This document shows, one piece after another, positions 47,837 through 61,015 of a stretch of 64,000 bases of DNA. The notes below the pieces were generated by a model. It saw only the letters and a program-made list of their open reading frames with translations. It was not told where the DNA came from and ran no database searches. Numbering within the stretch: position 1 is the first letter of the stretch; each line of letters opens with the position of its first letter. Position numbers and translations under genes: made by a program. Origin of the DNA: Ricordea florida (Eukaryota; Cnidaria; Anthozoa; Corallimorpharia; Ricordeidae); contig OX453277.1 of the NCBI GenBank assembly GCA_949710005.1, forward strand, positions 10,254,178 through 10,318,177. Reading direction: 5' to 3'.

Positions 47837-48446
47837 TTAAATAAGTTACATTGGATGTTATGACATGGTGCTGAACATCATATCATGTACATGTGATGGG
47901 AATGGTAAAGAAGAGAGAAACTGGAAAGTACACAAATTGCAAGAAAGTGAAGTCAACACTTCACTGATAATTTATTATGTATATGCCTTTCATTAGATGT
48001 TATGGTGTTCACCAGGGACTTGAACATCTTAATTATCATGAATATACATGTACACATACATGAAGGTGATTCAACATGTTTGACAAATAAAAAACATCAA
48101 GCAATTTCAGTCAATCAAGACATGTTAACTTCCTATCATTTATTTGGGAAATAGAGGATTCTATTCAATAATTGACTAATTACTAGTCAATCAATATTTA
48201 ATTATCATGGCAAACTATCTAGCACTATACATAAGGATTTTTTTTCCTTTAATTTTCACATTAGCCACACATTGTAGCACTCAACATACCTTTGCTTCAA
48301 CTATTGTTCTCAAATATTCCTTCTGGTTTATCATACATGTACATGTTGTATTTACAGCAGCTATAAATACATTTAAAGTCTGCAATAAAGTTCATGTGAC
48401 TTGCCTCATAGATGCTTGGTACCAAGCAAGCTACTAAAATGTACCA

Positions 48447-51400
48447 CTATGTGTGTTGCAATGATCTGTTGAAGGCATTATATGCTTGTTCCAAGTCAAA
48501 TAACATCTGTCGTACTTGCTCATCTGTAAGCTCGTCACTAGCCTTCATACCACTTAGTGTTTCATACCTATTATTGTATAGATTATACCATGGTCACATA
48601 TAAGCACCTAAATTGCATACATGTATAGTATTATTTAAGTTACTGTACTGAGATACTATCCATAATAAGAAAATCAAAGTACAGATATGAGAAACAAAAA
48701 CTGGCACATGACAGCTAGCTCCTTTCCAATAGCACAGATTTTGAAGTGCATATCTAAACAAAATTTTAGTACCCTTTGTTAATCTAAAAGGCTAGCAAAA
48801 CCCTTATCACACTTTGAAACAACATAAATCACAGTATATAAACTCAAGATAATCTGGTGTAGCACTGCAACAAAAAATACTGAAAATCAGTGGCAACATG
48901 GCAACCCCCAAACAAGATAAAACTGGGCTAACCCTGCATAATGTGGCATGTAATTCATGGTAGGCCACCATATAGTCACCAAATATAGTGTTTACAGGGG
49001 TATACAAGGGTTTACAAAGGTATATCCTTGTAAACCCTTGTATACCCCTGTAAACTGACTATAATTATGGTGGTCTACCATGAATTATGTGCCCATAATT
49101 TGGACTAGCATCCCATCTGGGGGGAGTAACAATACTCTCAGGTGCTTCATGCCACAGAAACCAGGATAAGCACCGACCACTGCACCATCCCTCAACTAGC
49201 TCCCCTATCACAAATGTGACATGGACATACAGACACTACAAAAATTATTAGTATACCAACAACAACACACTCTCCCTCACACTCTTACCGATCCTTAACA
49301 TTTTGTTGGTCTCAGCAAATTAACAAGTATAATGGAATATATAATAAGAATCCTCAATATTAAACTCTGCCCTCCAATCTAACAAGCCATAATATTATAC
49401 ATGCAGTTACTTAATATCTGAACTGACAAAACTCACAGTACTTGCAGCAACACGTTAACTCTATAAATCTGTATGTAGAAGACAAGGGATACAGTGCAAG
49501 ATCCCTATCTTTACTGGAGCAAAACCTGAGCATGCACCCAAGGTGCTCAACCATTGAAAGGAGAAAGATGATGATGATGATATTGACTTACCATTGATTG
49601 ACCTTGACTTTTCCCTCAAAATCTTCTGGAAGGGTACTTAAGCTGTTCATAGTGTCCATTAGATCTCGCAGATCGGGATGGATCTGATTATAAGACACAA
49701 AAATAAAGTAACAACTTACAATTATATTTATACCCAACTCTAAATACATAATTATCATTACAAATTAGAGACTAGAGGCTGCTCATAGAGGGCCAGAAAG
49801 GTACAGCCACACATGAACTCTACTTAATACACATTAAGTACAGGCAATAAATAACTATTATAATTGTTCTTCATGGGTTTTTTTTCTTAAACGTATTATT
49901 AAAGCAAACTCAGTTTTAATGCTGATTGATTGGATGAAGTCTTTCACCTACCTCGTCCATAGCTCTGATTTGTAACCTCAGCTTATCCATTATGGTAATA
50001 AATAGCTGTTGAAAATATAAAGCAGCTGTTAGATGAGTATGATACAGGTACATGACAGGTATGTGTATGATCTTGCAGTTCATTGTTTACTAAACATGTA
50101 TTGTTGACCAAGTTTTAATGGAGGAGGATGACTTAAAGTAGACTTATATCTAACTGTAATTTCTATGCTACTTTATTTATTTATTTACTTATTACACTTA
50201 TTTATTACACAGTCTACTTGCAGTCTTCATGACTACAGTGAACAGAGTGCTTGATGAAAAGTACTGTTATCCTTTCTCTTGGGCACAACTTTCTTTTTCT
50301 ATAAACACTGTAATAACACTGCAGTAGTACCAATAATAATAATAATAACAATAATAATAATAATAATAATAATAATGATGATGAACTTTATTTGAGTGTT
50401 TGAGTGTTCTGTTTTTAGCACTAACCTACTAACTGGGGTCAGTACTTGTAAAAGCACAAATGAAGTCAAATCAAATTAAAATGAATTGAATCAAATCAAA
50501 CTGAATGTTGGTTTTTTTGAGGAAAGGGGAAATACTATAAACTACATGTAAATTTGATTTCGAGATGACATCATGTGGCTTCTGATAACAGCTACTTGGG
50601 AAAAAAATAATATATTTCTATACTGAATGGAGTGGAAGTAACAGAGGCCAGTGAGGACCAGGGACCATTTCTGGAAAAGTCACAAACAGCCAACAAATTG
50701 AATCGATGCACAATGGTTGACTGATAAAAAATTATGGCCTTGTGCACAATATGTTTAATACATGACTCGACCTCCCCCACGAACAACAACAACCTTTAGG
50801 GGTCTTTCTTTTCAGTTTTTCTTCAATGGTCTAACTACACTTGTTATTAAAGTTTTCTATAAAATAATGCTCAACAGATTACAAAATAATATTCACTGGG
50901 TTGGACGTCTTGGTAGTAAATCCACTCTCAGTGGGTTGTTCTGGCCTTCCTGGGCCAGACCACCATGGATACGAAGTTCTGCTACAAATAGCTCCCTTTT
51001 TAAGTGGGATTCTATTGAATGTTTGTGCACGTGTAGGTCTTGATGTCCAAACCAGCCCGACAAGCAAGTTAACATAGAATTGCCTGGATTAAACATAGAG
51101 TAGAAACCAACAAAATTTTAATTCCTGCCATAAATATTGCCTTATAAATTAGCTCTCTGATCCCTGTAGGTTGCAGGACCTTTCAAGAAACAGGTCCCAA
51201 GTCCTTACCGAGACAGTGTCAGCTATAGCTCTGCTTGTGTTGCCTTTGTCATCTTTAATGGTGATTGGCCTGCCTTCCTTGATTCTCTCCAAAGCAGCAG
51301 GACAGTCTAACTGTAGGCATAGATATGCCAATAAGCATTAGAGAAATATACATACATATATACATGCTTTATTGAAACACTTCCCTAAAAGGGCTTTTCA

Positions 51401-52953
51401 GTGTCAATTACAAAAAAGGAATTCAATCAATCAATCAATCAATCAATATCAATCAATACTTTATTTATACAGGTAACGTCTAGGAGCTATATAAGCTCGT
51501 TCATAATACGTACGTGTGTGAAATTACATTCACAAAGGCCATACCACAACACCGGGAACTACGTCCCCTACTCTTTGCGAATAGCGTGTGGGTTCTTTAA
51601 CGTTCCATGAAGTTATTACAACCAAGGGTTGGGAGACGGGACCTACGGTTTATCGTCCTGATCCGAGAAGGCTAGAAAGTCTAACCATTTGCAGATGTCA
51701 TTACAAAGGCAGCACATTCTCCTCAAATAATTTAAAGACCCTGAGTGATGGTCCGGCCGAGGTTCGAACCCACGACCTCCCGCATGATAGTCCAGTGCTC
51801 AACCAACTGAGCTAACTGGTCAAAAACATAACAAACATAAAAATATAAAAGCCATAAGAGCCTTTCTGGCTTCTTTTCTTGATACTTGTGGATTCTGACA
51901 GGGTGTGCAGGTGGGGCTGGGCAACTCAAGTAAACCTGTGCAATACTGCTCAACAGAAGTCCCAAAACTAGTAATGGTCTGAACTCTGGAGTGCAAAGAG
52001 CTGTTAATATTGATGACATTGACTGATATTTCAACAACCTAAGTGAAAGTCATCATCAGAGTCAAGTGATTTACTTCACGTCAGGTGGTAGTATTTAAAT
52101 ATCTCTGTTTAACATTGTGAATGGTGTAATTTAAGGGTAATATTGGCAGATGTGTTTCACTCACAACCTTTTTAAGAAAATTATTCAACCATCAACACTG
52201 TAAATTCCAAAACAGAGAAATTATTATTTTCTCCAAAAAGCCTAGAATGCCTGTCTCATTTGAAAGCCTTTTAAGCTTGATCGAGCATGGATCTGGTATA
52301 GCTTTTACTCTGTCAATGGGACAGGAGAGAATGCAGAGGGCTTATACATGGATGAAATAAGTAAGGAGACCAACTGGTTTCTTGCTGTACACCTAAGTGT
52401 ACAGTACGGCATTACAGGGTTATTACAGGGTTACACAATTACGGCATTACAGGGTTTACAATGACATTGTACTTCAGGTTAACCATTTTGCCACACAAAA
52501 GTTTGATTGTACATGGTTCTATTATATCCCCAGTAACAATCAATAACAGAAAAAGATAAAATCTATGTGGTGAATAGTCCAGAGGGAAAAATTTTCTACA
52601 TATAGTGTAAATGGGAAAGACAGAACGTTGAAATCCCCATACAATTCCACTCAAAATAGTAGGCACAGCTGTTGTATTTGTTAATAACTTACTATCATTC
52701 TAGTACTTACAGTATATGTACATGTACAGTACAGCTGTATATAATATATATATCTGTATATAATATATATATATTTATGTATATCTATAATTTTCTCCTT
52801 TTTATCTATTTATAATTCATATACAATCTATAGTTTTCCAATATAATTTATTTTTCAAATCATTATATAAATATATCTTTTAATATCATAGTATTTTGTT
52901 TGTATATATTTTAGCATAGAAGAGCCATTTTTTACGTGGAATGCTAATAAACC

Positions 52954-53012
<59 letters not shown>

Positions 53013-56000
53013 CATAGCACAAAATACATGGATATTGGATAGGAGTTCATCCATTTCACAAGTACACACCTTTGATAACTCTAACTCTTGTTACTGAATG
53101 ACAAGAAACTAAATGAGAGCAATGTGGGATGACAGAGTTGTACCCAGGCCTCAATCTTAGTAGCTGGGCGAATTAACATAATTATTATGCTCTAGATCTG
53201 GCATATTGTACTATAAATATTTGAAGGATTAAATAAACACATTACTTCTTTTTGACTCTAAAAATATGCTTGGATATTTGTCCTTGACATTGTCTGTTCT
53301 TCAAAGCTAACAGTTTTCCTTTATAGTTAGGCCAGGTTTTTGCAAACTGTTTGCTTTTGGGAACAGATACAGTGCAATGTCTGTGAACAAATATCTGAGT
53401 CTGAGTATATTTTCACTCAAAATGTGCTTTAAGTTACGGGTAGTAAACTGGATTGTTCAACTGTAAGTATTCTTTGTGTTTGGTTAAATTTATAAATAAC
53501 TGTTTCGTTGGTATGGTTTTACATTGCTGGAAAGAACAGAGATAAAGCTGACCAGCAAGGCCGTGAAGAGGAGAGGATGGAAGATGATCAGCCATACATT
53601 AAGACAAGATCAGAACAAGAACATCAACATTACACTGACACTGGCACGAGAGAGGAGAAGGAAAAAGAAAAACCTAAACCACGTGAAGACTGACAGTAGG
53701 TATAAAGGAGAGTAAGGAAGAAGGATAGAAGTTGTGGGTGGATGCAAGAGCTGCCACAATGTACAAAGAAAGGTCGGAAAGCACTGTAGAGGCTTTATGT
53801 GCCAAAGAGTTTGAAGAAGACAGTTTAGAATTAGATATTGATTTTACAATAGTGAAGTGAGAACAGCTCTAAGATGGCAATATTGACTTTAACAGCATTC
53901 TGCTTACCTTAAATGTTCTCATGAAGGCTTCAACAGTAGGATAATCAGCTGACTGTACAAGCTTGAAAGCAGCCTTGAAAAGAAAATAATGATAATGAAA
54001 GATAGCTGGCATCATGGCTTTCTATTAGTACACATGGTTTAATTGATTGCTGAATACAATGAAGAGTTTGCTTTTGTGTCGCCAAGAAGCTACCCTAAGA
54101 TGACTTTATACACAGTATAATAGTTACTCTGCTATAGCCCATATAATTGTTGTCTTAATAACATAGACATAAAATTATAATTTAAATTCTCTACATAATT
54201 ATACATGTAAGAAATATTTTGCAAAACTTGTTTGTTGGTCAATACCATTCCACACAGAGCTTTGTTCTTACCACAGTTCTTACATATGGCTTGTACAGGC
54301 TTTGCCCTTGGGCCATTAGTCGCTTTAAAAAAAATTTGTCTGGAACTAACAACACAGAGCTCAAACTCAATGAGTAAAAGTCTCAAGTTTTGTAATTAAT
54401 GGTCACTTATACCAGTAAATGTAACAGTTCGTGGAAATTGCTTGGAAAACAACTTAAACAAGATTACAGTAGTTAACATTATGACACTGGCTACTATTGA
54501 AAAAAAATAAAAACAACTACACTGCATCTCTAGAACAAACAAAATGACCTCACCTTGTACTGAACCAGCAATTTTGAACAAGCAGCAGTGTACCTATTAA
54601 AGCCAGAGAAAGGCTAAGCAAAAGTCCCAAAACATTCATATTAAAACAGAACTTTACTTAAGAAACAGAAAACATTTTCCGTGTTTCTATCGAGATATAG
54701 AAACACGAGTGGAAGTTTGGGAGAATGAGAAATGTTGTGGGAACACGAACCAATAGGTGACCATTCTTTGGAAAGCTACTTAGCAATACTGTGCTGCTGT
54801 TTGCTAGATACTACACAGTGTGATTGCAGCTTTACCATTTGTGGATCAAACCATGCAGTGTGACCATTCTATTGAAAGCTTCTGAACGGTACTGTGCTGT
54901 GGTATTTTTTGGTTTCTACACTAGTGTTATCATCTCCGGATGAAACCAAGTCAATTAAGGGATCATTCTTGAGATGAAACATCACGTGCTTGTCCCAGGG
55001 TTAAAGATGGGAAAACAAGTCTTGTATTATTCCATTCCAAACACATGATGATGCTTACAGTCCCTTAGCCTTTCAAATTGTGAGTTTTCAAACATTTAGC
55101 GATTTATGATAACATTTTTGGGTTTAATAGTAATAAAATTAACTTACTCCCTTGGTGTTACAGCATCCCTAATGTATGCTTTCTCTAGACACTGGAGTGT
55201 ATTGATGATTGAAAAAAGATCTGCCATATTGTCATATCTGCAAAAACGAAAAATATCAAAGTTGCAATTCAAGTGGTTCTATTGATACTACTGTACATTT
55301 ACAGCGCATTAATTTGGATCTGAAAGTTAAACTACGTACTGTATGTCATGTGATTATCTGTAATCAAAAATTGAAAATGATCAGAATTGGCTTAATTAAA
55401 CAAAGTGAGAAAACAGTGCCCTGTAGAGCATATGCACATGATGTCATGGTAGCCATGATCTTGGTGTTCCAAACTGATCTTCCAGGAATTTTTATAAATT
55501 CTATTCTTATACAAACATCTTCTTTGTTTCCGTGAAGAACATGGCTGCTGATCAAGTGAGTGAATAGACTCTATATTTAATTATTCATTTTAGCAAAATC
55601 CTTTCACATGCCCTAAAAGGGGTTATATTACATAAAAGTTTAAGGTCTACCAAGTGGCAGCAAAAATGATAAATGTGATATCACACTTCTGTTGAATGAC
55701 AAAATCTGCACATGTGTGATATAACTGTTAAATCACCAATCGAACCAAAACGTTATGATTATACAAGAACATGGATCTCAGCGGCTTCAACTTACGTTTC
55801 ACGTTCTCTAGCATTTTTAAAGAGCTTCACCTCCTGAGTAAGAAAATAAAAATGATACAAATCACAGAATAAAAAATTCATATCTCTGCCTTGGTGATTC
55901 CAGAAAATATCTATACCCAAGCATGGACTGCTTCCATATTATTTTAACACCTGTGTGACCTCAAAATTCCATATTGTAACCCCGCTTCCTTTTCAGAATT

Positions 56001-59000
56001 TCCGGAATACACAACTTAGCAGGCATTTCTTAGAAACAAGGGATTGATGCTAACTTTCCACTGTCTGTCTGACCACAGAAATGTATTTTTAATAAAAACT
56101 GTAAGAGACAGAGTTTCATGTAACTTATTGATCTGAAAAGGAATTAATTGTCAATGTTAAGAGGTCTGGGGGCTCTAGCTACCATCAACATTTCATCAGT
56201 TTTCTTATGTAAGTCAACAAGGACACATCCTTGGTCAATGAATGCTTGTCTCATATCCTGTTTTTGCATTCATTAGCAGTGTTGTCAGTTGGTGGTTTAT
56301 CTTAAACCAGGAAGCAATGCATCTCATTCTACAGTGTAGCTTGTCTGGAAATCCCAGATCTAAGCCCTGCACCCCCAATACATTAATACATGTCAGTACT
56401 CTACCATACATTAAGAATTCCAGTTTCTTAAAGATCCCAATTGCCTTCAGAGTCAAGAAAATGCTGTGCACAGAAAATGCCATCAGATATTACTATATTG
56501 TATGATCTGCAATAATATGGCAGTTTTGTCCAGTGTAACCATAGTTAGAAGAGGAGACTAACTACAGTGTAACCCAATCAAATACCAGTGAATATGATTA
56601 TCCTGTCAATTTGTGAATGCCTTCACCTCATTCACAACAGAAACTGGGAGTACAAACAACCAATGTTGAATTTCTACATCTCACTCAATTTTTGGTTTTG
56701 CTCAAAAGTCTTCAATTTTGAACATATAATGCTCTAATAATATTTATAAATTGAGTGACTCTCTCACTGTAATAACATTAATAATTACCTCATACAGTTC
56801 TGGCCTCATGGCTGCATCACCACCATCATCACCGGAACAAGGAAAAAAAAAAATTAAATCATGTAGAGAAAAGATAGAACTGATCATCTGTATAAAGATT
56901 ATAAATCTCTCAAATAAAAATAAAAGGTTTGGCACCAATTTACATAATTTTATAGCAATTAATAATGATCACAACCACCATGATGCCCACACAACAAAAT
57001 TTCACTCTGCAACTAGTGAACCACTCATTACTACAGAAATAGACCATGGCATGGCCTGAATAACTGGAGAATTTTTTGAGCATAAAAACAGAAAAATGCA
57101 ACTCTCTCATTCAATATATCCAAGAACTAAAGACAAAATGAAACATCAAGTAATTCAATTTCTAGAAAGCAAACTTTCATTTGCCATCAAAGGACTTATC
57201 ATTGTACAAGCCTACCCAACTCTACAAAGCAAAACTTGGTAACGGTACAATAACGGTACATGCAATATGATTAATTACATGAAAATAAAACTTGAAAACA
57301 GAATTTGCTGATTTGCACGTTGAAGCAAAGACAAAGTCCATACCATAGCAAGCCATAGTATGTGTTTAAATCAGTCCTAGAGGTAATTCAAAGTTTTAAC
57401 TCAATTTCCTCTGGTGTTTATATCAATTTATAGAAACCCAAAGGACCCACTATCTTTTTTTTCTAGGAAAACTTAGAGGAAGAAATTGCATGTTCACATA
57501 GATTTATATAATCAACATAAAATGAACTTATCAGAACACATATTATTTCACTTTATAATAAAAAAGAGGTATTACATGTGGTATCAGAGTTTAATAGGTG
57601 TGTTTAATTCTAGTTTTCCACTTGGTGTTCAAACCTACAATGCACTACCTTTCAATTTCTAGTTTGAACACTCTATTACTGGGCTACATGTATAGGAGAC
57701 TCAAGGAAGCAAGGCCATTAAGGAGATAGTTTTCAACCCTTTGTGCTTTGAGGGGTCTCCCTGTGACGAGTAAAATTGTCTGGTTTTAGCCAGAGTAAAA
57801 TCTATAAAGTCACTCTTGGGGCGCAAAGGGTTGAAAGCGGTTCATAGGACAAATATCTTGCATGCTGCTAGGAATTGAATGGCAAGGTGAAAGGGTTGTG
57901 GAATAACAAGGATGGTGTATTTTGAACATAGGGAATTTGCAAAAGATGAGTATTGTACTGTACAGTGTAGTAGACAGTAGTGGGATGCAAATTCAGCTGA
58001 TAGAAAACTTTTAAAAGTAGTAAGTGATGTGGAAGTCAATGTTTAGTGTTCAGGAGCCAGTTGTTTGAAGGCCAATTAGCGCAAAGCCAGGGTTAAATGT
58101 TAACCTGGGTTTCATGTCCTCTTGTTAAAAAGCATATTTTCCAATAACATTCTCTATTTTTTGTGCAGAGCATACAATCAACATTGTAGAATTATACTGA
58201 ATGTCCTTTTTTTAGCTCTAATATCTGCATTTAAATTTCACACCAACCCTGGTTTATCTTAACCCTGCTTCAAACAAACTGGCCCTGGTGATTAAGGCCA
58301 AAGCACACACTTGCCACAGGAGACCCACAGAGCCTGACAGCTATTCAGACTTCTGCAATGTGTTGCATGAAGCACCTCCCTATACTGTACTGAAGGAACT
58401 TTGGGTTCTGTCCTCGTGTACCGGTACACAAGAGCCGATACAAAAGATCAAACAATACATTACAGCTAAACAATGACTCCTTAACAAAGAAAATACAATG
58501 GTTATTCCCTGGTGTACTGGTATACGAGGACAGAACCGAACTTTGGCTAGATTTCCGTACAACCTCAACTTTACTATGCATGCTGTAGCTGTATTGTCTT
58601 GGGCATTGTACGCGCAAACTTTACATATTTTGGAGGAACGAAATGGGGCTAAACTACAGAATACAGTGCCACTTATTTACATACCACTGAATAACAATAG
58701 TATCCATTGTTATCTGCTTCGTTCTACAAAAGCCTCCGACACCTGTCAACGAGGTGGACCAAGGTGGCCCTGTATTCTGTAGTTGCTATCCGAAATGGTA
58801 TGTCTACAGCATGCATAAGGGGTGATATAGAAATGTAGCTGGAAATTCTCGGCGAGCGAATGGAAACTCGATATTCATCCCTCCAAGGGTTACAAAGCTT
58901 ACTCAGCCATGCATTATTTTCACGATTAACCAAGTAAGGTACAGCTTAGACTTATTTGCTATAACCACCTCCGACGTTTTTAACAATAATTCTGTAAAAA

Positions 59001-59186
59001 TCCGGGGTAGAAATAAACTTTAGCTTAGATCAGCTGTTAAGCGTCAGGGATATTAAGATTAAAACAGATCAAAAGTTAAATTGCTGGTGGAAATAATGTG
59101 TCCTGAATTCTAAGACATCATTGCAGTGCATTGAGATACGTACCCTGCTGGGAAGGCTGACTAGCAGGAATTCCGGCAAACATCAT
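48447..59186 (-). CDS. VPS28: ESCRT-I subunit VPS28
   Basis: VPS28 is a core subunit of ESCRT-I, which sorts ubiquitinated cargo into multivesicular endosomes; its C-terminal four-helix domain links to ESCRT-II. Exons in transcription order: 59186-59144, 56811-56789, 55833-55796, 55237-55148, 54593-54554, 53973-53908, 51310-51209, 50005-49952, 49683-49592, 48567-48447. Splice sites are GT-AG and phases chain throughout, giving 222 residues from the first of two adjacent ATGs (221 from the second); the family is near 221. Telling segments are [81 protein letters not shown], and [15 protein letters not shown] near the end. Exon 2 is a 23-nt microexon. The gene converges on SPO11, with about 840 bp between stop codons. 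Introns hold a SINE and several foldback elements. Confidence 0.95.
48951..49088. mobile_element. Foldback element in VPS28 intron 9
   Basis: A perfect 28-bp inverted repeat (48990-49017 and 49028-49055, core GTATACAAGGGTTTACAA) is separated by 10 nt. Outer words TAATTCATGGTAG and CTACCATGAATTA extend it to about 138 bp. Confidence 0.7.
50333..50382. repeat. (AAT)n microsatellite, possible LINE/SINE tail
   Basis: AATAAT triplets followed by GATGATGAACTTTATTTG. Read on the minus strand, CAAATAAAGTTCATCATC runs into (ATT)n, the look of a retroelement 3' tail. It lies in VPS28 intron 7. Confidence 0.5.
51415..51822 (-). mobile_element. tRNA-derived SINE in VPS28 intron 6
   Basis: On the minus strand the element begins with TTAGCTCAGTTGGTTGAGCA (A box) near 51817 and GGTTCGAACC (B box) near 51760. 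A body of about 300 nt follows, ending in a (TTGA)n tail at 51423-51457. The RNA polymerase III promoter boxes, tRNA-like head and short-repeat tail are diagnostic of a SINE; there is no coding frame. It has the same orientation as VPS28. The B box also lies in a tRNA-like fold. Confidence 0.85.
52020..52110 (+). repeat. Dispersed repeat, copy B (relative at 6.02 kb)
   Basis: GACTGATATTTCAACAACCT, then GTCATCATCAGAGTCAAGTG, then CACGTCAGGTGGTAGTATTT correspond in order to the segment at 6020-6110. Intronic in VPS28. Class unknown. Confidence 0.45.
52738..53010 (+). repeat. AT-rich repeat with (TTA)n tail
   Basis: An AT-rich segment ends GGAATGCTAATAAACCG followed by about 18 TTA triplets (52955-53010). 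The layout, including AATAAA just before the tail, resembles the 3' end of a truncated non-LTR retroelement. It lies in VPS28 intron 6, in opposite orientation to the gene. Confidence 0.4.
54745..54910 (+). repeat. Degenerate repeat, dispersed copies (family of 63.6 kb)
   Basis: GTGACCATTCTTTGGAAAGC and GTGTGACCATTCTATTGAAA, with TGTGGATCAAACCATGCAGT between them, are the same words that recur at 61.3 and 63.6-64.0 kb. Two degenerate units lie in VPS28 intron 4. Confidence 0.6.
57737..57830. mobile_element. 94-bp TTAA-type MITE, diverged copy
   Basis: The same 94-bp length as the pair at 47.6 kb, in reverse orientation: CCCTTTGTGCTTTG at one end, GGGGCGCAAAGGG at the other. The flanking TTAA sites have mutated to TCAA and TTGA. 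The adjacent AGGAGATAGTTTT is the complement of the spacer between the two 47.6 kb units. It lies in VPS28 intron 1. Confidence 0.65.
58401..58814. repeat. Two adjacent foldback structures in VPS28 intron 1
   Basis: The first has arms at about 58401-58429 and 58512-58540 (GGTTCTGTCCTCGTGTAC and its near-complement). The second has GCATGCTGTAG at 58578-58588 and its complement at 58804-58814, with an inner perfect pair CTACAGAATACAG at 58654-58666 and 58770-58782. Both look like miniature foldback elements. Confidence 0.6.
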
Positions 59187-61015
59187 TTATAAATCCAGCA
59201 ACAGAAGATGTCTTCAGCAAACACGAAAAAAGAGACTGCAGAGGAAAGCTCAAACACTGAATGATGGGAAATAATGACATCATGTCTATGTTAGGAGAGG
59301 ATTAACGGGGAAAATCTACATGACGTACCTAATGTAACATCAAAATATCCTAGGCCCGCGATGTGTACAAAAACCTTCCTTTCGGTGCAAGGAGCGGACG
59401 TACTAATACTGGCAAAAAATATTGCATTTAGCAACAACTACACGGATGAATGGAGTTAAGAAAATAAAGACCAGTTGTGCTGGAATTATAGATTAGACTA
59501 GGAGTCTCGTTTGTCTTTGAAGCACCTCTCATAACTCTAATCATATTTGCAGAACGGAAATTATTTTGTTGTGGCATTGATAGAATTAATGTTTGGTATA
59601 AGTGTTTGGAGTAAAACAGAGTGAAGATTTTTTTTATTTGGGTGATTGTTGTTGTGGACTGTATTGCAATCTTTTGTTACATGATCTTAATATTTATCAC
59701 AGAAGTCAATGTTAAATGCAAATGGTACAAGAAAGGATTGTGGCTATGCGTTAGTTTAATCCCTGCTTGCATTCAGAATGGGCTCCTGCAAGAGTTTCAG
59801 TGACGTGCTATTTAATTTTTTCCCTTTCCCGTTCGCCGAAAAAACAAACGCCTAATCGCGGGTTACCTGTATAGTTGTCATTGTATACCATAGTGCGAGT
59901 GAGTGATAACATCGTTCTAATTACCAATGCCGCTTTCAGTCCAGCACGAATTCACCACAGTTCTTACTTCTCGTGATCTAAATTTGTTAAAATGATATGA
60001 CCAGAAAAAGTCATATGACAGCTAGTCTTACCGGAGAGAGTTCAACCCGGCTGTTGTACCGGAGTGACAATCCCTTTTCGAAGGAAAAATCTTAGCGGTA
60101 GAACATGTAAATAATTAAGGAACGATCATCTGTTTCGGTATAAAAAAGGTTATTTCGTTTCCCTGGCTCTGGAGGTGAGATTGCTATAACAATATCGGCA
60201 GTCTATTGTGCTAGAGTGCATAGCGCATGCGCAATATGCTTATGCTGTGAGCATGAAATCATAGTCCCTCAGGGACTATGATGAAATCCATAAGAGTCAT
60301 GTAGCAAGGCAATTGCGTCGGGCGAGTTTCCTCGGCTAAACAGCCCTCATAGGACTACAGTACAACCTTGAGCCCTTGTTTATTAATGTCAAAAACATTT
60401 TTGGTCCTTTTAATTCTTACCACTTCTTTTCAAAGTCTTAACCCAAATAATTTACAATTGCAATTGTTTTTGTGAAAAATACAACTATTTCACCCTCAAA
60501 TAAATAAAATGCAAGCATTCACTCTCACTCAATATGTACAATTTATCACAAAGAAATAATTCTCGAATGAAAATATGAATAAGGCTGTGGTTGCGCGCCA
60601 ATTAGGTAAACCTTTTGAAGTAACTATTTTATAAGCTTCAGCTTGTCTCTTTGAATTTTCCGCGATAAAGACGAGTACCAAATAAGGCAATTGAAAGGCT
60701 TATCTTTTGCAGGGACGTCACTAGGGGGTCCTTCCCCCCACCTTAGTGATAAGCAAATGAGACTAGAATAGTAGGATTCCTGCCAACCCCATCCCCCCTG
60801 GCTTACTACTTCTCCCAAGAATATCATCTTTCGAAAATCACTGCGTGAATATCAACATGAAAATCTGGTAGGTATCCTGGTTGTGACACAGTACGCCCCC
60901 TGCTTCTAGAAACACTTTAGCGATGCTCCTGTATTGCGATCGTATTTTAAATTGTCCAGTTCATTAAATCGTGGCCGACACTCTTCTCAGCAGTGAGTAA
61001 AAACGATGGATGCAG
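59187..61015. other. VPS28 upstream region, no gene recognised
   Basis: The first few hundred bases presumably hold the VPS28 promoter and 5' untranslated region. No TATA box stands out. A small hairpin (CATAGTCCC, then GGGACTATG) lies near 60260. The rest shows no coding segment with family resemblance. Confidence 0.4.
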
